A DNA stretch of 64,000 nucleotides from Lycorma delicatula (GCF_047948215.1 NC_134458.1:86631260-86695259); one strand, 5' to 3'. Shown: positions 25,368 to 38,447, counted from the stretch's first letter. Notes: generated from the sequence alone by a model not told the origin. A program made the numbers and translations.

Positions 25368-25885
25368 ATGTTAAGGTAAGTTTGTTTACTGTGATCTGCT
25401 GGGAATTTAAATTTTTTTTATTCTGCTGTTGCTTTTTAAATAAAAAATTAATGTTGTTATAGGAAATGTATGCTCAAGAACCATGAAAATGATAAATGGT
25501 CAAAAATGCTGAATCAAATACAGATTTATCTGAGGTAAGCAAAACATTCTGTTTTTAACCTTAAACTACACAAGTTTGAATTTTTTATTTTAAATTTTCA
25601 GATATTGACAGATTTTTGAACTGAAATTAAACTTGTGAAAATAAGTCCTATACCAATGAATAATATTGACAGGCAGTTTTGTTTAAATCACAGAGTTATA
25701 ACTTATAATTTAATGTAGATTATAGTAACCTAAAAGATGGTCTTAAGAAAGTTATTTGTTGCCTGTATCTTAGTTATGAAATTTTTTTTTGAAAGAAATT
25801 CTTTGTGTAACTTTTAAATCGTAAAAATAGAGAAACCAAAATTTGAATTTTACTATTCCTACAGGAAACAAGTACTTTTATGTAA

Positions 25886-26141
25886 TCTTATATATGAATT
25901 CAAAAGTTAGTCAGTTTGTTTGCAACGGCATCACATGAGAGCCACCAAACTGATTGCTTTCAATTTTTCAGTTACATTTGTGTTATCCCACGGAAGGTTT
26001 TACGCCATAGATCGAGGCTGTAGCTCCCTTTGGAACGAAGATAAAATTAAAGATATTAATTAAACAAAAAAAATTAATCCTTTTACTCCATTATATTTCT
26101 GTCACCATAGCAACAGAAATATAATGAACTAAAATGACTAA
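25886..26141 (+). mobile_element. Short non-autonomous Helitron-like element
   Basis: All end hallmarks of a Helitron are visible. The 5' end is TC (tcttatatatg), preceded by A at 25885. Near the 3' end is a hairpin with perfect 14 bp arms (26089-26102 and 26113-26126, loop of 10), then an 11 nt spacer, then CTAA at 26138-26141 followed by T at 26142. The A|T insertion site is as expected. The body contains cccacggaaggttttacgcc and tgtagctccctttgg, which I recall from insect Helitron families. No Rep/helicase gene is present, so it would depend on a partner in trans. Confidence 0.75.
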
Positions 26142-26261
26142 TAGAATATGATGAAGTAAATGACACTACTATAGTTCTAGTATTCTGCCTTTTGTAATTT
26201 AGTTTTTTCCAAGTATTTGTAAAGTCTGTATACTTCTTTCTTCAAAGTTTTGTCTTCTCTT

Positions 26262-26281
26262 TTCTTTTTTTTTTTTTTTTT
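26262..26281. repeat. T-rich tract
   Basis: Homopolymer-like T run leading into tatata; no associated element recognised. Confidence 0.8.
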
Positions 26282-26975
26282 ATATATCCCCTTTCATTAT
26301 TAATTGCTTTTCTTCTTCCTTCCACATAGTTCTTTTAATCTTTTTTCATTATTAGAACAAGAAACGAAATAGGAAAGAGATCAGTAACTGGAGCTGAATG
26401 AGCATATAAACATGGAAGTTTCTCACAACGATGATGATAACCATCTTGTCGGAGATCCAAGAGGCAGAGTCCTAACTGGCTAGTTTTTATATAAAGTTTA
26501 TACTTAAAAAAAAGCACCTAAAATTTTAAGAATATAACAAAAATTATGATTAACTATACAAAAATCTGTATCACTGATTAAATATAGTAACTGCCACATC
26601 TATAGCAATATTAATGAATAAAGCATTATTGTGGACAACAGAGGACGAAAACTGAAATTTCACCACAGAAAGAAATTTCTATGAACAAAAATATTATTAG
26701 CTTCTTACAGTACCAACTTCTGTACTTCCTGCAAACAAAGATTTTGAGATAGAGAATTTATTTATACACTACCAAAGAAAAAAATACATGTCCCCCCCTC
26801 TTCAATAATATAAAAAGATAAATTTCAAATAAATCTTTTTTAGAAATTTAATTTGAAGCTATCAAAAGAAAATATTCCTCATCACAACAGCTCTTTACTA
26901 TGTAAATAAACATTAACTATGTCACTTAATTCTGAAATCGTATAAGAATCTTAAGACAGCTACTGAATTAATTTA

Positions 26976-26977
<2 letters not shown>

Positions 26978-27012
<35 letters not shown>
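26978..27012. repeat. (TA)n microsatellite
   Basis: Uninterrupted TA dinucleotide run followed by a short (AAAT)n stretch. Confidence 0.95.
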
Positions 27013-27022
<10 letters not shown>

Positions 27023-27725
27023 TAAACAGTAAGAAAGTCATAGGCAGACAAAATTCAGACATCTAAATCTTGAATTTATAAAACCAATATACTAATGTAA
27101 ATAATGGTACATCAACAATATTAAGTTAAGTAACTACTTAGAACTCCTGTTTATTATAAAATAACACTCTTTTTATGTGTCAATACTCTCTGTAATACAA
27201 GCACTTAAAAAACCATTAAAATTAAGTTAGATAAATGTAAACACATATAAATAAATATTAAAAAAATTAAAAAAAAATAAATAAGGTATAACGTAACAGT
27301 GAAAATATTAAAACAAAACAATAAATATTTTTAAAAAAAATACATAAAACAAAAAAATTAATAAATATTACTGACTGAACACATTAATTATATTATGGTT
27401 CAAATTTAACACAAAAATTATGCAAGTTAATATAAAAGAATTAATATTGTTTATATTTTATAATCATTCACAGCCATTGATTTTATGCAATAAGAAAGGG
27501 CAAAAGAATGTATTAAAACTTCAAAGTAACCATAAACATATAATACTTATCATAAATAGAAAGTATACAGGGAAACAAATTAACGCAATATTTATAGCAA
27601 TAAAGAAGATACTTCTGAATGATATTTAAAAACAAAAAGTAAAACTGAAATCTTTGATTAAAACTTACCATAAATTCAATATAATATTAAATCTGATGTT
27701 TAATATGAGAAACATAGTATAACTT

Positions 27726-27774
<49 letters not shown>

Positions 27775-29898
27775 GACAAATATGTATTCATAGTGGGAAG
27801 ACTGTGCGTAAATCACCACATTTTCCAAGTACCGAGTTACGTTTACTCCTCAATATAATTTTTACTGAAGTACAATGATTTTTTTTTGTAAAAAAAATTA
27901 TCAATATATATTTATTTACTTCTTTACATTACTTTTTTATTACAACTGTTCTATGTAGTATTATGCTGGTAATTTTATTATTACTATTATTATTATTACT
28001 GTTATCATTATAAATAATAACCCTGATAATTTTATAACTAAATTAATTGCAAAGGGTGCTATAATAATTAAAATCAAAACTTAATTAATATTATTTTTTT
28101 ATTTTTTAGTAATAATAGCTGCCATAAATGATTCAAGAAATAGATGATAGTTTAAAATACGAAATTACTAAAATTTGTGTTTCAAGCGAAAATGCTTCAA
28201 TTGTTTTATAATTAATTTTTTCTTTAAATATAGCACTGATCCATCTATCATTAGCCCCATTATTAAGCCATAGAGATATTTCAAGCACAAGAATAATTTG
28301 GATTTACAGTACTGCATAAATTAAAATTAGTTTATAATAAAAATTTTCACATTTAGGAGATTGAAATTTAATCACCTTAGCCGCTCACCGGGTGAAGTCA
28401 TAAATTTACTGAGCGCATTTGATTTGATGCTCGGACTTGGCACCATCACAAAATGTTTAATTATTATTCATACGTAAAAACTGTACAAATGATTTTTGTA
28501 TAAAATATTTAAAAAGTATTAAATATTAATAAATAATTTATACACTGAAAAAAAAGCAAAATACTTGTTAGTGTATACAATTTTCTTTCATATATATTAT
28601 TTCAGTAAATATTAAGAATACATTTTATTTAAATCCGCATTATTGTACTTCATAAATTAAAAAAAAAAAAGAATCTACTAATTAATGTTAACTCATCAAT
28701 GAAATAAATTTTTTTGGTATAAATAATCGAACTTAAATTCTTTTACAGAGACCACATTAAACTAGTTCATCAATTTTCATGAAATTTTAGGGTTAGACAT
28801 AAAATTAACTTCAGGTTAAATATAGTATAAGCAGGAAAAAGAACATATATGAAGCATTTCAAAAAGCAGAAAAAAACATTTTATCGACAGTGGCTTAAAT
28901 GTAGCTAAACCAGATCTCAAAAAAAAAAATTAGGCACAAGGGATTGTCCAGTCCAACTTATACTAAATTAAAACTTATATAAATAGAAACTGAAAAAAAA
29001 ACAACATAGTATTTAAATATAAGAGAATAAGTAATATAATAATAAAACTTAATTGAAATACTATGCTATAATTATACATATTTATGATAATAAAATAAAA
29101 TATAATTTGATCTTATCTATTAGATGCCATAACCATGGTTGCAGGCAGGTCGATGATACGAGAACAAAGTCATTATTATTGAAAACATTATAGCAATTCT
29201 CAAAAGCAAGAATTTAAAAATGCTAGAATGCTAAGAAAAGTGAGAAATGAAGTGTTTCTTTTTCTTCTGGGTTTTTCTTCAATGATCAAAATATACTATC
29301 GTGTATTGGCATCAGCTTCCAAAGAAGCCATTAGTGCTTTTACACGTGAAACCCAAAGGACTAGGAATGACGGTTTAAGCAAAAGATTAAAATTAATTTT
29401 CTCCTTTCTATTGTTAATCAACTGAATAAAATATATTTTTATAATATTACAATAAAATAATAACAATAGATATTATTCAGCAATTAGATTCTGATTATTA
29501 TTAAAGGAAACTGTACTTCTATAAAGTACAATTAACGCATCTAAAAGCAAAGTCAGCAGTCTCTACTTTTTAGAGAAAATGAGATAATGGTAGGATTGTA
29601 TTCTTTGCCCAAGTATATCAATACTCATATCTCATTTAGATGCAAAATCAGCTGTAATATATAATTTTTTAATGTAACAATTTACTTTCGTTGCAAAGAC
29701 TGAAACAAACTCCACGTCTATTTTTCATTTCTTAAAAGCAAAACCAACAATATCTAAATCAGAAACCTTTCTACAACTTTGGAGGCAGGAAATCATAACA
29801 TGATACTATGTTTGTTTTGCAAAGCTGTGTTAGCGAGTGTTGTGTTGTTTTCTTTTTTTAAATATTTTATCCATAAGAAGGATAAACGAGCTTAAAAC
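27013..29898. other. AT-rich non-coding stretch
   Basis: No gene recognised. It includes a poly-A run at 27729-27769 and a small GC-richer patch at 28378-28450 of unknown nature. Confidence 0.5.
27729..27769. repeat. Poly-A run, about 41 bp
   Basis: Uninterrupted A run. It could be the tail of a plus-strand retroinsertion, but the sequence to its left shows no recognisable element and I saw no flanking duplication. Confidence 0.9.
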
Positions 29899-31943
29899 AT
29901 GGAAACTGTAAATAAACTTTCACCTGTGTTTCCACCTAAAGCCAGAACTTCTATACTAAAAAACTGGAAACGAAATGTACCTAAAAAGGTGAGGCTAGTT
30001 TTCTCTTATATATATTTTAGCCTATATTTTTTAACATTTTTTTTTTTTAATATGAACTAATGATATTCATACTACTTTAAATTGTTTCAAGCCAGTACAG
30101 TACTTTTAAAACTAGTTGTCTGTTGAGGTTAGTGCTGCCCACCTTCTATTATTGTTTTAAGGTGTATTTGGCTGGGCTGCAATAATTTTGTTCTCTTTTT
30201 AGGTACTGATCACATAATCTTCCTGAGTATCCTGACTGTGATCATAATACTGAAAGTTTTCGGTGTTGAGAACTCAGCATGCAGGAATGTTATAATTTCC
30301 ATAAGCTGTATTAATACAATAAAGATAGGTCTTCTTGAAATAATTTCTTTTAAATTATTGTAAAATAATGCATATCAAAAGATGTAGGGCTACAACTCGC
30401 AGCCATGAGATTAAAAAGTACTAAACTAAATATTTTGTTAAGAATGATAGTGACCTTCCAATTTGTCAGAAAATCATTTTTAAATGTATGTTGTACTTGA
30501 ACATAAATTGAATTTGTTACTAAAAGTTTGCTGAAATAGGGAATACACCTGTAGAAAATAAGAATGGTAAATGTACATCACAAAAATTTGAGGCCAAAAA
30601 GAATTCTGCGATTTTATTCATTTCTACACTAACATGCAGTGAACTATATAACTGTCATTCACAAACTGGGAAGCAATATCTTCCATCAGAGTTCAATATT
30701 GCTTGTTACATAAAATGTATTGCGAGTGCATAGAAGACCAAAACTTAAGTCAAAGAATGCTACTTTAATTTATTTTTAACCATGTATTTAATATTGGTTT
30801 TGGAAGACCTTGGTCTTCCAAAACCAATTATTTACTATGTTCGACATGCTTAAAATTTAATGAAAAATATCAAACATGAAAAAGATATTGACCAAAAGAA
30901 TGAGATTGTAGGGTGAAACATAATTCAAAAGACTGGCAAAAGCGTTTTATTCACTGTTAAAAGAGAAAAATTCTGGTGTCATGAATCTGTCATTTGATTG
31001 TCAAAAAGACTTACAATTACCAGTGATACCAGATGAGAAGGCTTTCTACAAGAGACAGTGCTATCTTTACAACTTTACAATAATCCAGAGTAGTTAAAAA
31101 GACACCCCCTTAATAGAGATATGTGGACCAAAAATATCCATAAAAAAGGATCAAACGAGATAACATCAAGTCTCTATTAAAAACTGGAATTCTCTGGATT
31201 TTAGTGAAATTTCTAAATTAAGGCACGTTGCTGATGGTTGTGGAGAGCTAAACAAAAATAAGATAATTATTGCAATGTGCTCTCGCTGGCTTTTGGATGC
31301 TCTCCCAAATTTGGAATCAGCTGAATTAATATTTCCAGTTAGGGGTCATAGTTTTGTTCCTCCTGATAGTTTTTGGTCTCCCTACGGCTATGAAATTTAT
31401 ATATATAAAAAAAAACAAGCTATTGAGAACTCAGATGAGTAGCAGGAAATAATTAGAAAGCAGGCAAGGCTGGTGGTAATGGTTGGCGGCAGTACTAAAG
31501 GTCAAGTCTATTACTGGAAAAAAAGAGGCAGACACCATTTTTAAGCCAGTGAGTTCTTGGCACTTCAATGTTGCACCATGTAAACACTATTTCCTTAAAA
31601 GGTCTGAATTCAGCAAGTGAAATGTTTTGGTTCAAGGTGAAAAATTCTACTACCATGAGATGTCTTCATTCAAATTTATTACCAAAAAAATAATAAGGAA
31701 GTGATGGACATGAACCCAGACCTAATTTTATCAAATATAAGAGGACTGGTCAATGGAAAACAGATGCTGGTGTTAAAATACTGCTCAAAATTAATTTTAC
31801 ACAAAATTGGCATGAAAATCCCAATCTGGACTTCTATAAACCCAATTCCTGAGAACATTTCTGCTGGTCTTGCTGTTGCAAAACATCCAAAAGAGGAGAA
31901 GTTGCATGAATATGTGAAAGAATTTTCGGAACTTAGTGTTTAA
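29899..31943 (+). pseudogene. DUF7869-like insect gene, decayed
   Basis: The plus strand carries the landmarks of a large, poorly characterised protein family of insects that I know as DUF7869-like. The N-terminal ILKNWKRNVPKK (from ATG 29899) is followed by a good donor, aaggtgagg, at 29988. Then come CYNF..ISCINTIKIG (near 30285), QTGKQYLPSEFNI (near 30665), CSTCLKFNE, NLSFDCQKDLQLPVIP and RQCYLYNFTI (30980-31080), KGSNEIT, and VADGCGELNKNK, CSRWLLDALPN and FPVRGHSFVPPD (31220-31370), ending at a TAA at 31941-31943. Many frameshifts and stops are present. The family is highly copied in some insects and may be of transposon origin, but its reaction is unknown to me. I saw no terminal repeats. 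The family name is from memory. Confidence 0.68.
30793..30828. repeat. Perfect 17 bp palindrome with 2 nt spacer
   Basis: The arm attggttttggaagacc is followed by tt and then its exact complement. It lies within the coding region of the DUF7869-like pseudogene, where the family normally reads FGRP..DTC.TC, and it displaces that reading frame. Confidence 0.97.
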
Positions 31944-32021
31944 ATTTTTTAATATAAGATTAACAGTAAATAGTTAGTATAAGTTTTTTAGTTGTGTAAA
32001 AAAATTTGTTAATCGTATATA

Positions 32022-33338
32022 AAAGGTCTTCATAAAAGAATGGTGGGGGTTTGTGAAATTCAGATAGAGGCAAAAGGGAAATTTTGAGAAGTAATATGGA
32101 AGCCCTGATAGCCTTCAACCCAAAAGTTTATGTAACAGCAGTTCAAACCATCACACCAGTTTTTTTATTGTTGCAGAGGTGTGTTTAGTTTGTTATTATG
32201 TTCACAATTTAAAAAAAAGTACAGTACGTTTTGTGGCAGGCTGAATTTAAAGTCTGTAATTCTGGTTCAACGTGTATTTCAACATGAATATGTAAAAGAG
32301 CCACCATATGAAAATAACATAAGACTTTGGTTCAAACAGTTCAAAGAAACTGGATCTGTTCCCAAGGAAAAATCAACTGGCAGACCACAAGTAAGACAAA
32401 ACTGTAAGAACAAATTAGACAACCTGCAATCAGAAGTCCTAACAAATCCATCTCTTGTCAAAGCCTTCAGTTAGATATTCTGAAAACAACAGTTCACTAA
32501 GTCTTACACAAAAGATTGAATTACATATACATAAAATCCAGCTACTGCAGGAATTGAAACCTGATGAAGAAAACATTTAAATTTTGCTGTTGAAATTTTC
32601 CACAAAATTAATGAAAATGAATCATTTCTAGATGACATAATTTTTAAGGATGAAACTACATTCCACGTTAACGGGTGTGTTAACAGACACAATTCACAAA
32701 TATGGAGATCTGAAAAACCACTTGTAGTTTTTGAGAAACGACACAACACGCCTAAGTTAATTCTTGGTGTGGTGCAATGAAAAGTTGTGTAATAGAGCCT
32801 TGTTTCTTCACTGAAAACACTTAATGGAAATGTTTAATTCTATATATTAAACAATTACTGCTTTCCTCAACTGGATGACCTTGTAAACATACAACAAATT
32901 CATTTCCAACAACACTGCGCTCCCCTGCACTTTAATGCATTTGTCAGCCAGGCTTTAAACAAAAAATTTAGATATCAATGAATAGGCCGGCAAGGATCTG
33001 TACCCTGGCCTCCAAGGAGTCCAACCTGATACCTGGCAAATTTTTCTTGTGGGGGAATATAAAAACCATTGTTTATTCGTAAAAAATACACAACCTACAT
33101 CACAAAAGGAAAGGATTAATGAAGCAATTGTAACCATAACAGAAATGTTAATTTGCGTATGGGCAGAAACTGAGTATCGATTGGACATTTGCTGAGTGAT
33201 TTATGGTACACATATTGAAACTTATTAGTTACATAAAAAAAAACTTTGAGATAAATTCAATAAATAAACAACTGTAAGTATTTTTGTTTTCATTTAATCC
33301 ATGTTCAAAACCCCCACCCTTTTTTTATGAAAACCCTG
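32022..33338 (+). mobile_element. Tc1/mariner-superfamily element with TIRs and TA duplications
   Basis: The left end reads aaaggtcttcataaaagaat, continuing ggtgggggttt; the complement of the right end reads cagggttttcataaaaaaag, continuing ggtgggggttt. Each end abuts TA (32020-32021, 33339-33340). Length is 1317 bp. The element starts about 80 bp after the stop of the DUF7869-like pseudogene, with nothing recognisable between them. The transposase on the plus strand is broken. Confidence 0.9.
32181..33200 (+). pseudogene. Transposase of the Tc1/mariner-superfamily element, inactive
   Basis: The N-terminal HTH domain is clear over 32230-32470: VILVQRVFQHEYVKEPPYEN, then FKQFKETGSVP, then STGRPQVRQ. 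This is the DUF4817-type helix-turn-helix found before a Tc3-like catalytic domain. Further on are TFHVNGCVNRHNSQIW and RHNTPKLILG (32655-32770). Near 32995 comes VPWPPRSP, which marks the region of the third catalytic residue. Several stops and frameshifts separate these parts. Subfamily assignment is uncertain, since only the HTH half is well preserved. Confidence 0.8.
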
Positions 33339-34394
33339 TATTGGTCTTTCATAATTTTATTGTAACTCACAACCATACAGCACTAACCTCTTATTTATAT
33401 TTTTAATTAAACTTCAGCTATTTCAATTTATCAATTCAATTTTCTTATGGTAAATACAATTTAAATTAATGAACAGTTCAAAAATAATTTTCATTTCAAA
33501 GTACATTTTACTAGCTAAACCAACATTCCCTAACCATCTTAGTTTTAAGTAATATCCAGTTTTTGGATGCAAAGCCAACATCTCCAAATTTAAATTGCTT
33601 ATCTAAATATTCTATACATAGAAACTAGTAAAATTTTGCAGCATACATTATTAATGCTACATTAAAGTATTAACGCACATTTCAAAGAATTCCACCTCGA
33701 AAAATACCTAAAAATGATTTTGGTTTCTCCTATAAAACTTACTTCACTGGAGATTGCTGGCTTTGTTTTTAGGTACCTCAATTTCATTGTGAAAATATAA
33801 TTTTTTATTAGGCATTAATTTTGACTTCAGTTCAACATTTTTAGTAATACTTCTACATTTTGCATTTATTTACTTGAATTCTACATTTTTGTGTACAGAC
33901 TACACTGTTAGTAACACATTATAAATATTGGTCACAAAATGATTGATAAAATCTCACTTCTGTAATACTATAAAAAAAATGTATATAATTATCAAACATT
34001 ATAGTGAAGCAGTCACTCTCAACTCATTTCTTTTTTTAACAATTAGTTTTAAACACTTAAATAGGATGGGGGTCTGCAAAAAAAAAAATAAAAAAGATAA
34101 TCATCACATGACTCACATTTATAGATCAAAACAATCTTAAATTCACATCTGTATGATCAACACAGCAAGATTCATTGCTTTCTTTAGCAACATAATCACT
34201 TTAAACAACCACTACGTATTTCTATAACAATAAATCACTAAATTACAAAACTTCAATTTCACACTTTAAAAATAAATTGATTCGCTTATAAATTTTTTCT
34301 TTCACAATTTTACCAATTAATTAATTTTGTACAATGGCACTTTTAAATTTAATCAATCGTACATCAATATTTTATTAAATACAATGTTTTCTAT

Positions 34395-34520
34395 CATCAG
34401 CTATTTGACTGGTTTGATGTACTTCTCAGTTACTTCATGTTCTGCAATAACCTTTCAATTCCAACATTTTGTTACATAATAAGACTTCACTTAACTGCTT
34501 TATGTCATCTTGCATTAACT
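34395..34520 (+). repeat. Possible decayed interspersed repeat
   Basis: The run tcatcagctatttgactggt, continuing ttgatg, closely resembles the start of a widespread insect repeat I recall (catcagtcatttgactggtttgatg). The rest is much decayed. The match is from memory only. Confidence 0.4.
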
Positions 34521-37229
34521 GAAGAAGAACTGAAGAACTCTAGAAGAAAACTTATATTAATTGATTTTTACAATAATAAAATCTAATAATGGAAGCTTAT
34601 TCAAGTTGGAAGCATTATCTTGTAATACTAGAAAATCTTTAAGAAACCACTCTGAAAGTCAGTAATACAATGGTTAGTAATCAGTAAATTTTGACTACCA
34701 GCCAATTAGCATCAATTATTTTATAAAGATTGCCACAACAATGTAACAGTGGTGTCTATAACATACATACATGTCTGTCTTAAATCAGCACACACTGATA
34801 CATTGATAATGTACTCTGAGTTTTACATCATCTAACTGTAAATATACAAATGTTAATCTTTAATTATAAAATATCATATAACAGAATGATTACTAATGAT
34901 GCACAAAATCTACTTATTTAACTCATTGCTTTTTAGTTTTTTCCCCATTATTAAACACTTACGGAATTTTACAATAATATTTATAAATTATTAATGCAAC
35001 TTATATTTATGGATGTAGTAAACAATATTCTCTCTTACATTTTTAATTATTCTTTCAATGATAAAATGAGATAATGGCTTTATAATAAATACATGAATCA
35101 ATACCGTACACACAGATAATGATGTTAATTGTTCCTTTAAGAAGTGATGAATCCTTGCATGCTATCTCTCCTAAAATTCAGAACTGACAAATATGCTTCC
35201 AAAAGTCAGAGTTATTATAAAAAATTTGCAAGCAAAATTTATAAGATAGACCTCCTCCTTAAAAATAAGAATTAATAAGTAACAGGTATTTAACACTGCT
35301 ACAGAAACGTGAATCTTTATTAATCTGTGAGATCACTAACCCAAATGGAGTAGTTTCCCTTCATACCTGCAGGTGTGCATTTTAAGAATAATAATAAATA
35401 GCCGAAACTGTGGATAATTTTGAGAAACCCTATATCAATACATAGACCACTTAACAGAATAATGAAATCAGGAATGAAGCTGTCTAAGGTTCTAAAGGTG
35501 CCTCTCAATTGGTAAACTGTTTTATTAATTTGTTATTTTTATATATTTAATAACTATACTTGATATTCAAAGAAATAAAGTTCATGTACTTTGAAAAAAA
35601 TGTATGTTTATGTGCGTGTATTGAATTACTGAAGGTTAAAGAAAGAATTTAAAAAAATTAAAAACCGCTTTGTAAATTACCCATAAAAAACTTTTACGCA
35701 TAAAGTTCTACCATGTTTACAGTAACAGATTAGAAAGTAACATTCTAACTTATTCATCTACTGCACCGACTGGTATAAACCTCATAACAAATATTATCAT
35801 TTTTTTATTCTTGATCCTCTCACTCAGTAAATCAAAGATTGTAAAATTCCTCTCAGAAAAGGTCATTAAAAATGACTTTCTAGAATTGCTTTATCACAAA
35901 AATGTTTTCAGAAAAGCTATTTTTTTTTTTTTTTACTTCTACAAAAGATTTTTTAAATAAAATCCATTACTTAATCTAACAGGGAATTAATCAATAATCA
36001 ATTTTTGGAAATGTACATTGAAAATAACACAATTTATCACATCAGAATCATTTATTTCTGGATGGTTTTTAATATTTTCATGCTGTAGTGAATACTACAG
36101 ATAACCAACATCTGCAGATATAGGGATTCTACTGTGTATTGTAGTAACACATTTTCACTTTATACTAAACATTTCACCTTGTTCTCATACAAATAGTTTG
36201 AAAATGTAATAAAAACTGTACTGCTGCAATATTAAACAAAATGAGAAAGATGCATTAATATAAAATATTAAAAAACCAAATAAAGATTTAGTTTTTAAGC
36301 ATTCTAAATCATAAAAGAAGTTAACAACAAAAGGTAAGTTTATAATGACCAATAATTATGATATATATAAAAACTACAACTCCCACGAGAAATTATAAAA
36401 TTTTTTATGTGTTTTAAAAATACTACAATCATTGCAAATACGCAAAAAAAAAAACAAGTACATTTAAAGATTTTATACTACTTCATTTTTGTAATATAAT
36501 CTTAATTATATTTATATACATATTGCTTTGAACTCGGTTTTTTTTATGAGCCTTTGGCTTTTGCCCCACTAGGAATAACAGACATAAGTGTGTATGATAA
36601 TCCAATAATTACACTATATAAATTTAATTCATTTTGTAGCCACGATATAATATAAAGTTATAAATAAAAATACATTTTGTGAATTTTTTTATCATTTTTT
36701 AATAATTGATTACCTCTGATAATCTTTTCCAAGGCATAAAAATTTAATTTTTGAATTTAATTTATGAAAAGTAAAATTTTTTAATATCAAATTTAACTTT
36801 TTTTTTGTTTTATTAAATTTATTTTTACTAAATCAATTCGTATGACAAATTACTTTTATGTAATAACTACACAAATGTTAATATAATTAATAACCAATTT
36901 TTTCCAATTTCTATACTGTAAAGGAAATACACTGCATAGTATAGTTTGGTTAATAACTTATTTTTTATTTTTTTTAATGTACTATTATGCAATTAGAATT
37001 AACTAGTTTACATTAAGTCTTTTCTGATGTTCTATATTTCTTGATTTACATTTTATTTCATTTCTTCTACGCACGCTGTTTATAGATTTTTGTTTTATTT
37101 CCATATATTTTATAAACTGTTATTACTTTTTAAGTCAGCCACACTTTCCTCCAAAAACAAAAAAAAAACCCGATGACCAGACATATTATGTAGGCCACAT
37201 CTATTTAGTTAATTAATAATTAATTATGT

Positions 37230-37332
37230 TATCAGACTGATTTAATTAATTCTAAATATATATATATATTAATTTCATTTATAACAAAAACAGAAATAAA
37301 TAAATAAACTAATTAATTAAATCAGTTTGATA
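37230..37332. repeat. 22 bp inverted repeat, foldback-like
   Basis: Arms 37230-37251 and 37311-37332 are complementary with a single mismatch (actgatttaattaatt and its complement in the core). They enclose 59 bp that include a (TA)n run. This could be a very small MITE or a chance fold in AT-rich DNA; the mixed-base part of the arms favours the first. Confidence 0.6.
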
Positions 37333-38196
37333 AAAAATATACATATAATTCACGTAGAAATAACTTCAATATCAAAAATCAAATATACTTCAATTTTTTT
37401 TTATTTCTCACATTATAAGAAATAAATAGAGAACTGTCCATTTAACTGTAGATAATATTTCAAATGTTATCTAAAAAAATATATCACAACTTCGTAAAAA
37501 TTTTAACGTTTGAATTTAATATAAATTGTTATTTTGAAAAAGGTGATTAATTTTTAAGATAACATTATTAAAAAGTTTTATCGTTTAGTATTTATGCTGT
37601 TTCAACAATACCATAAATTTAATTAAATAACACCTAATCATTTACCGATTAAATAAATAATTAATTAACTATAAACCAATAAATTTGATACGATCAAAAA
37701 GAATATGAATAATTTTACAAACAATTTTCAATGCTGAAAATTGATTCGATTCAAAAGGCTTAAGTTTTTCTTTATTCTTTCTTCTTATAAGTTACAAATA
37801 ACTGTTAATTATACCGCACAAAAAATAACAGTCTTGTTGACGAATATCTTTCTTTGGTGCTGCGATACAATGCAAAAAAAAAAAAATAACTAAAACAACA
37901 AATTTTAATGTGGTTAATATTCGTTTTATTTTATTTTATTTTTTAACACCACATTTTAATATCAATTTGATATTACTACAAGAAGACTTATGTTTAAATT
38001 TTACACAAATGTATACATTTTAATTAATTCATGTCTTAATTTGGTAGAAAATTTGATACATAATAATATACTTAAAAAGAAAATATTTTGTTAAAACTTG
38101 TTATTAGAGTACTTTCTATTAAAAATGATTAGTAACTGTATAATATACAACAGGAAATTCATCCGACGAATCCTGCAGAATAATTTCGGTTATTGC

Positions 38197-38198
<2 letters not shown>

Positions 38199-38228
<30 letters not shown>
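38199..38228. repeat. (TA)n microsatellite
   Basis: Uninterrupted TA dinucleotide run. Confidence 0.95.
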
Positions 38229-38232
<4 letters not shown>

Positions 38233-38411
38233 AAATACTGTAATAACAATACTATTTAATAAAATACAAATTTTATGCTCGTTATATTTCATATCCAGGA
38301 TATAAGACATTACTGACATTTAAAGGACTGAATGACAGTGTAGACAACTTAACCAGCTCTTTAAATAAGTTGTTTTTATAAAATTGTGATCTTATGAAAT
38401 ACACTACTTAC

Positions 38412-38447
38412 AAACAATCCGTCTTTGTCTTTTTTAAAGGTGTCCAT
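38412..38447 (-). CDS. Possible first coding exon of an unidentified gene
   Basis: On the minus strand an ATG in fair context (gtcATGG) opens a 12-codon exon, MDTFKKDKDGLF, followed directly by a perfect donor (GTAAGT, 38406-38411) in phase 0. Upstream, 38520-38590 is GC-richer than the surroundings and contains a ccaat-like sequence, which suits a promoter and 5' UTR. I do not recognise the peptide and found no continuation exon in the large AT-rich stretch that would be its first intron. It could be chance; a short exon with one splice site is weak evidence. Confidence 0.3.

Larger units (their letters stand above)
33341..38405. other. AT-rich non-coding stretch
   Basis: No gene recognised. 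It contains one weak repeat match (34395-34520), one inverted repeat (37230-37332) and a TA microsatellite (38199-38228). Confidence 0.5.

Noticed and set aside
27729..27769. Poly-A tail of a processed retrocopy
   Set aside because: No recognisable gene or element precedes it and no target duplication was seen; a simple A run is the safer reading.
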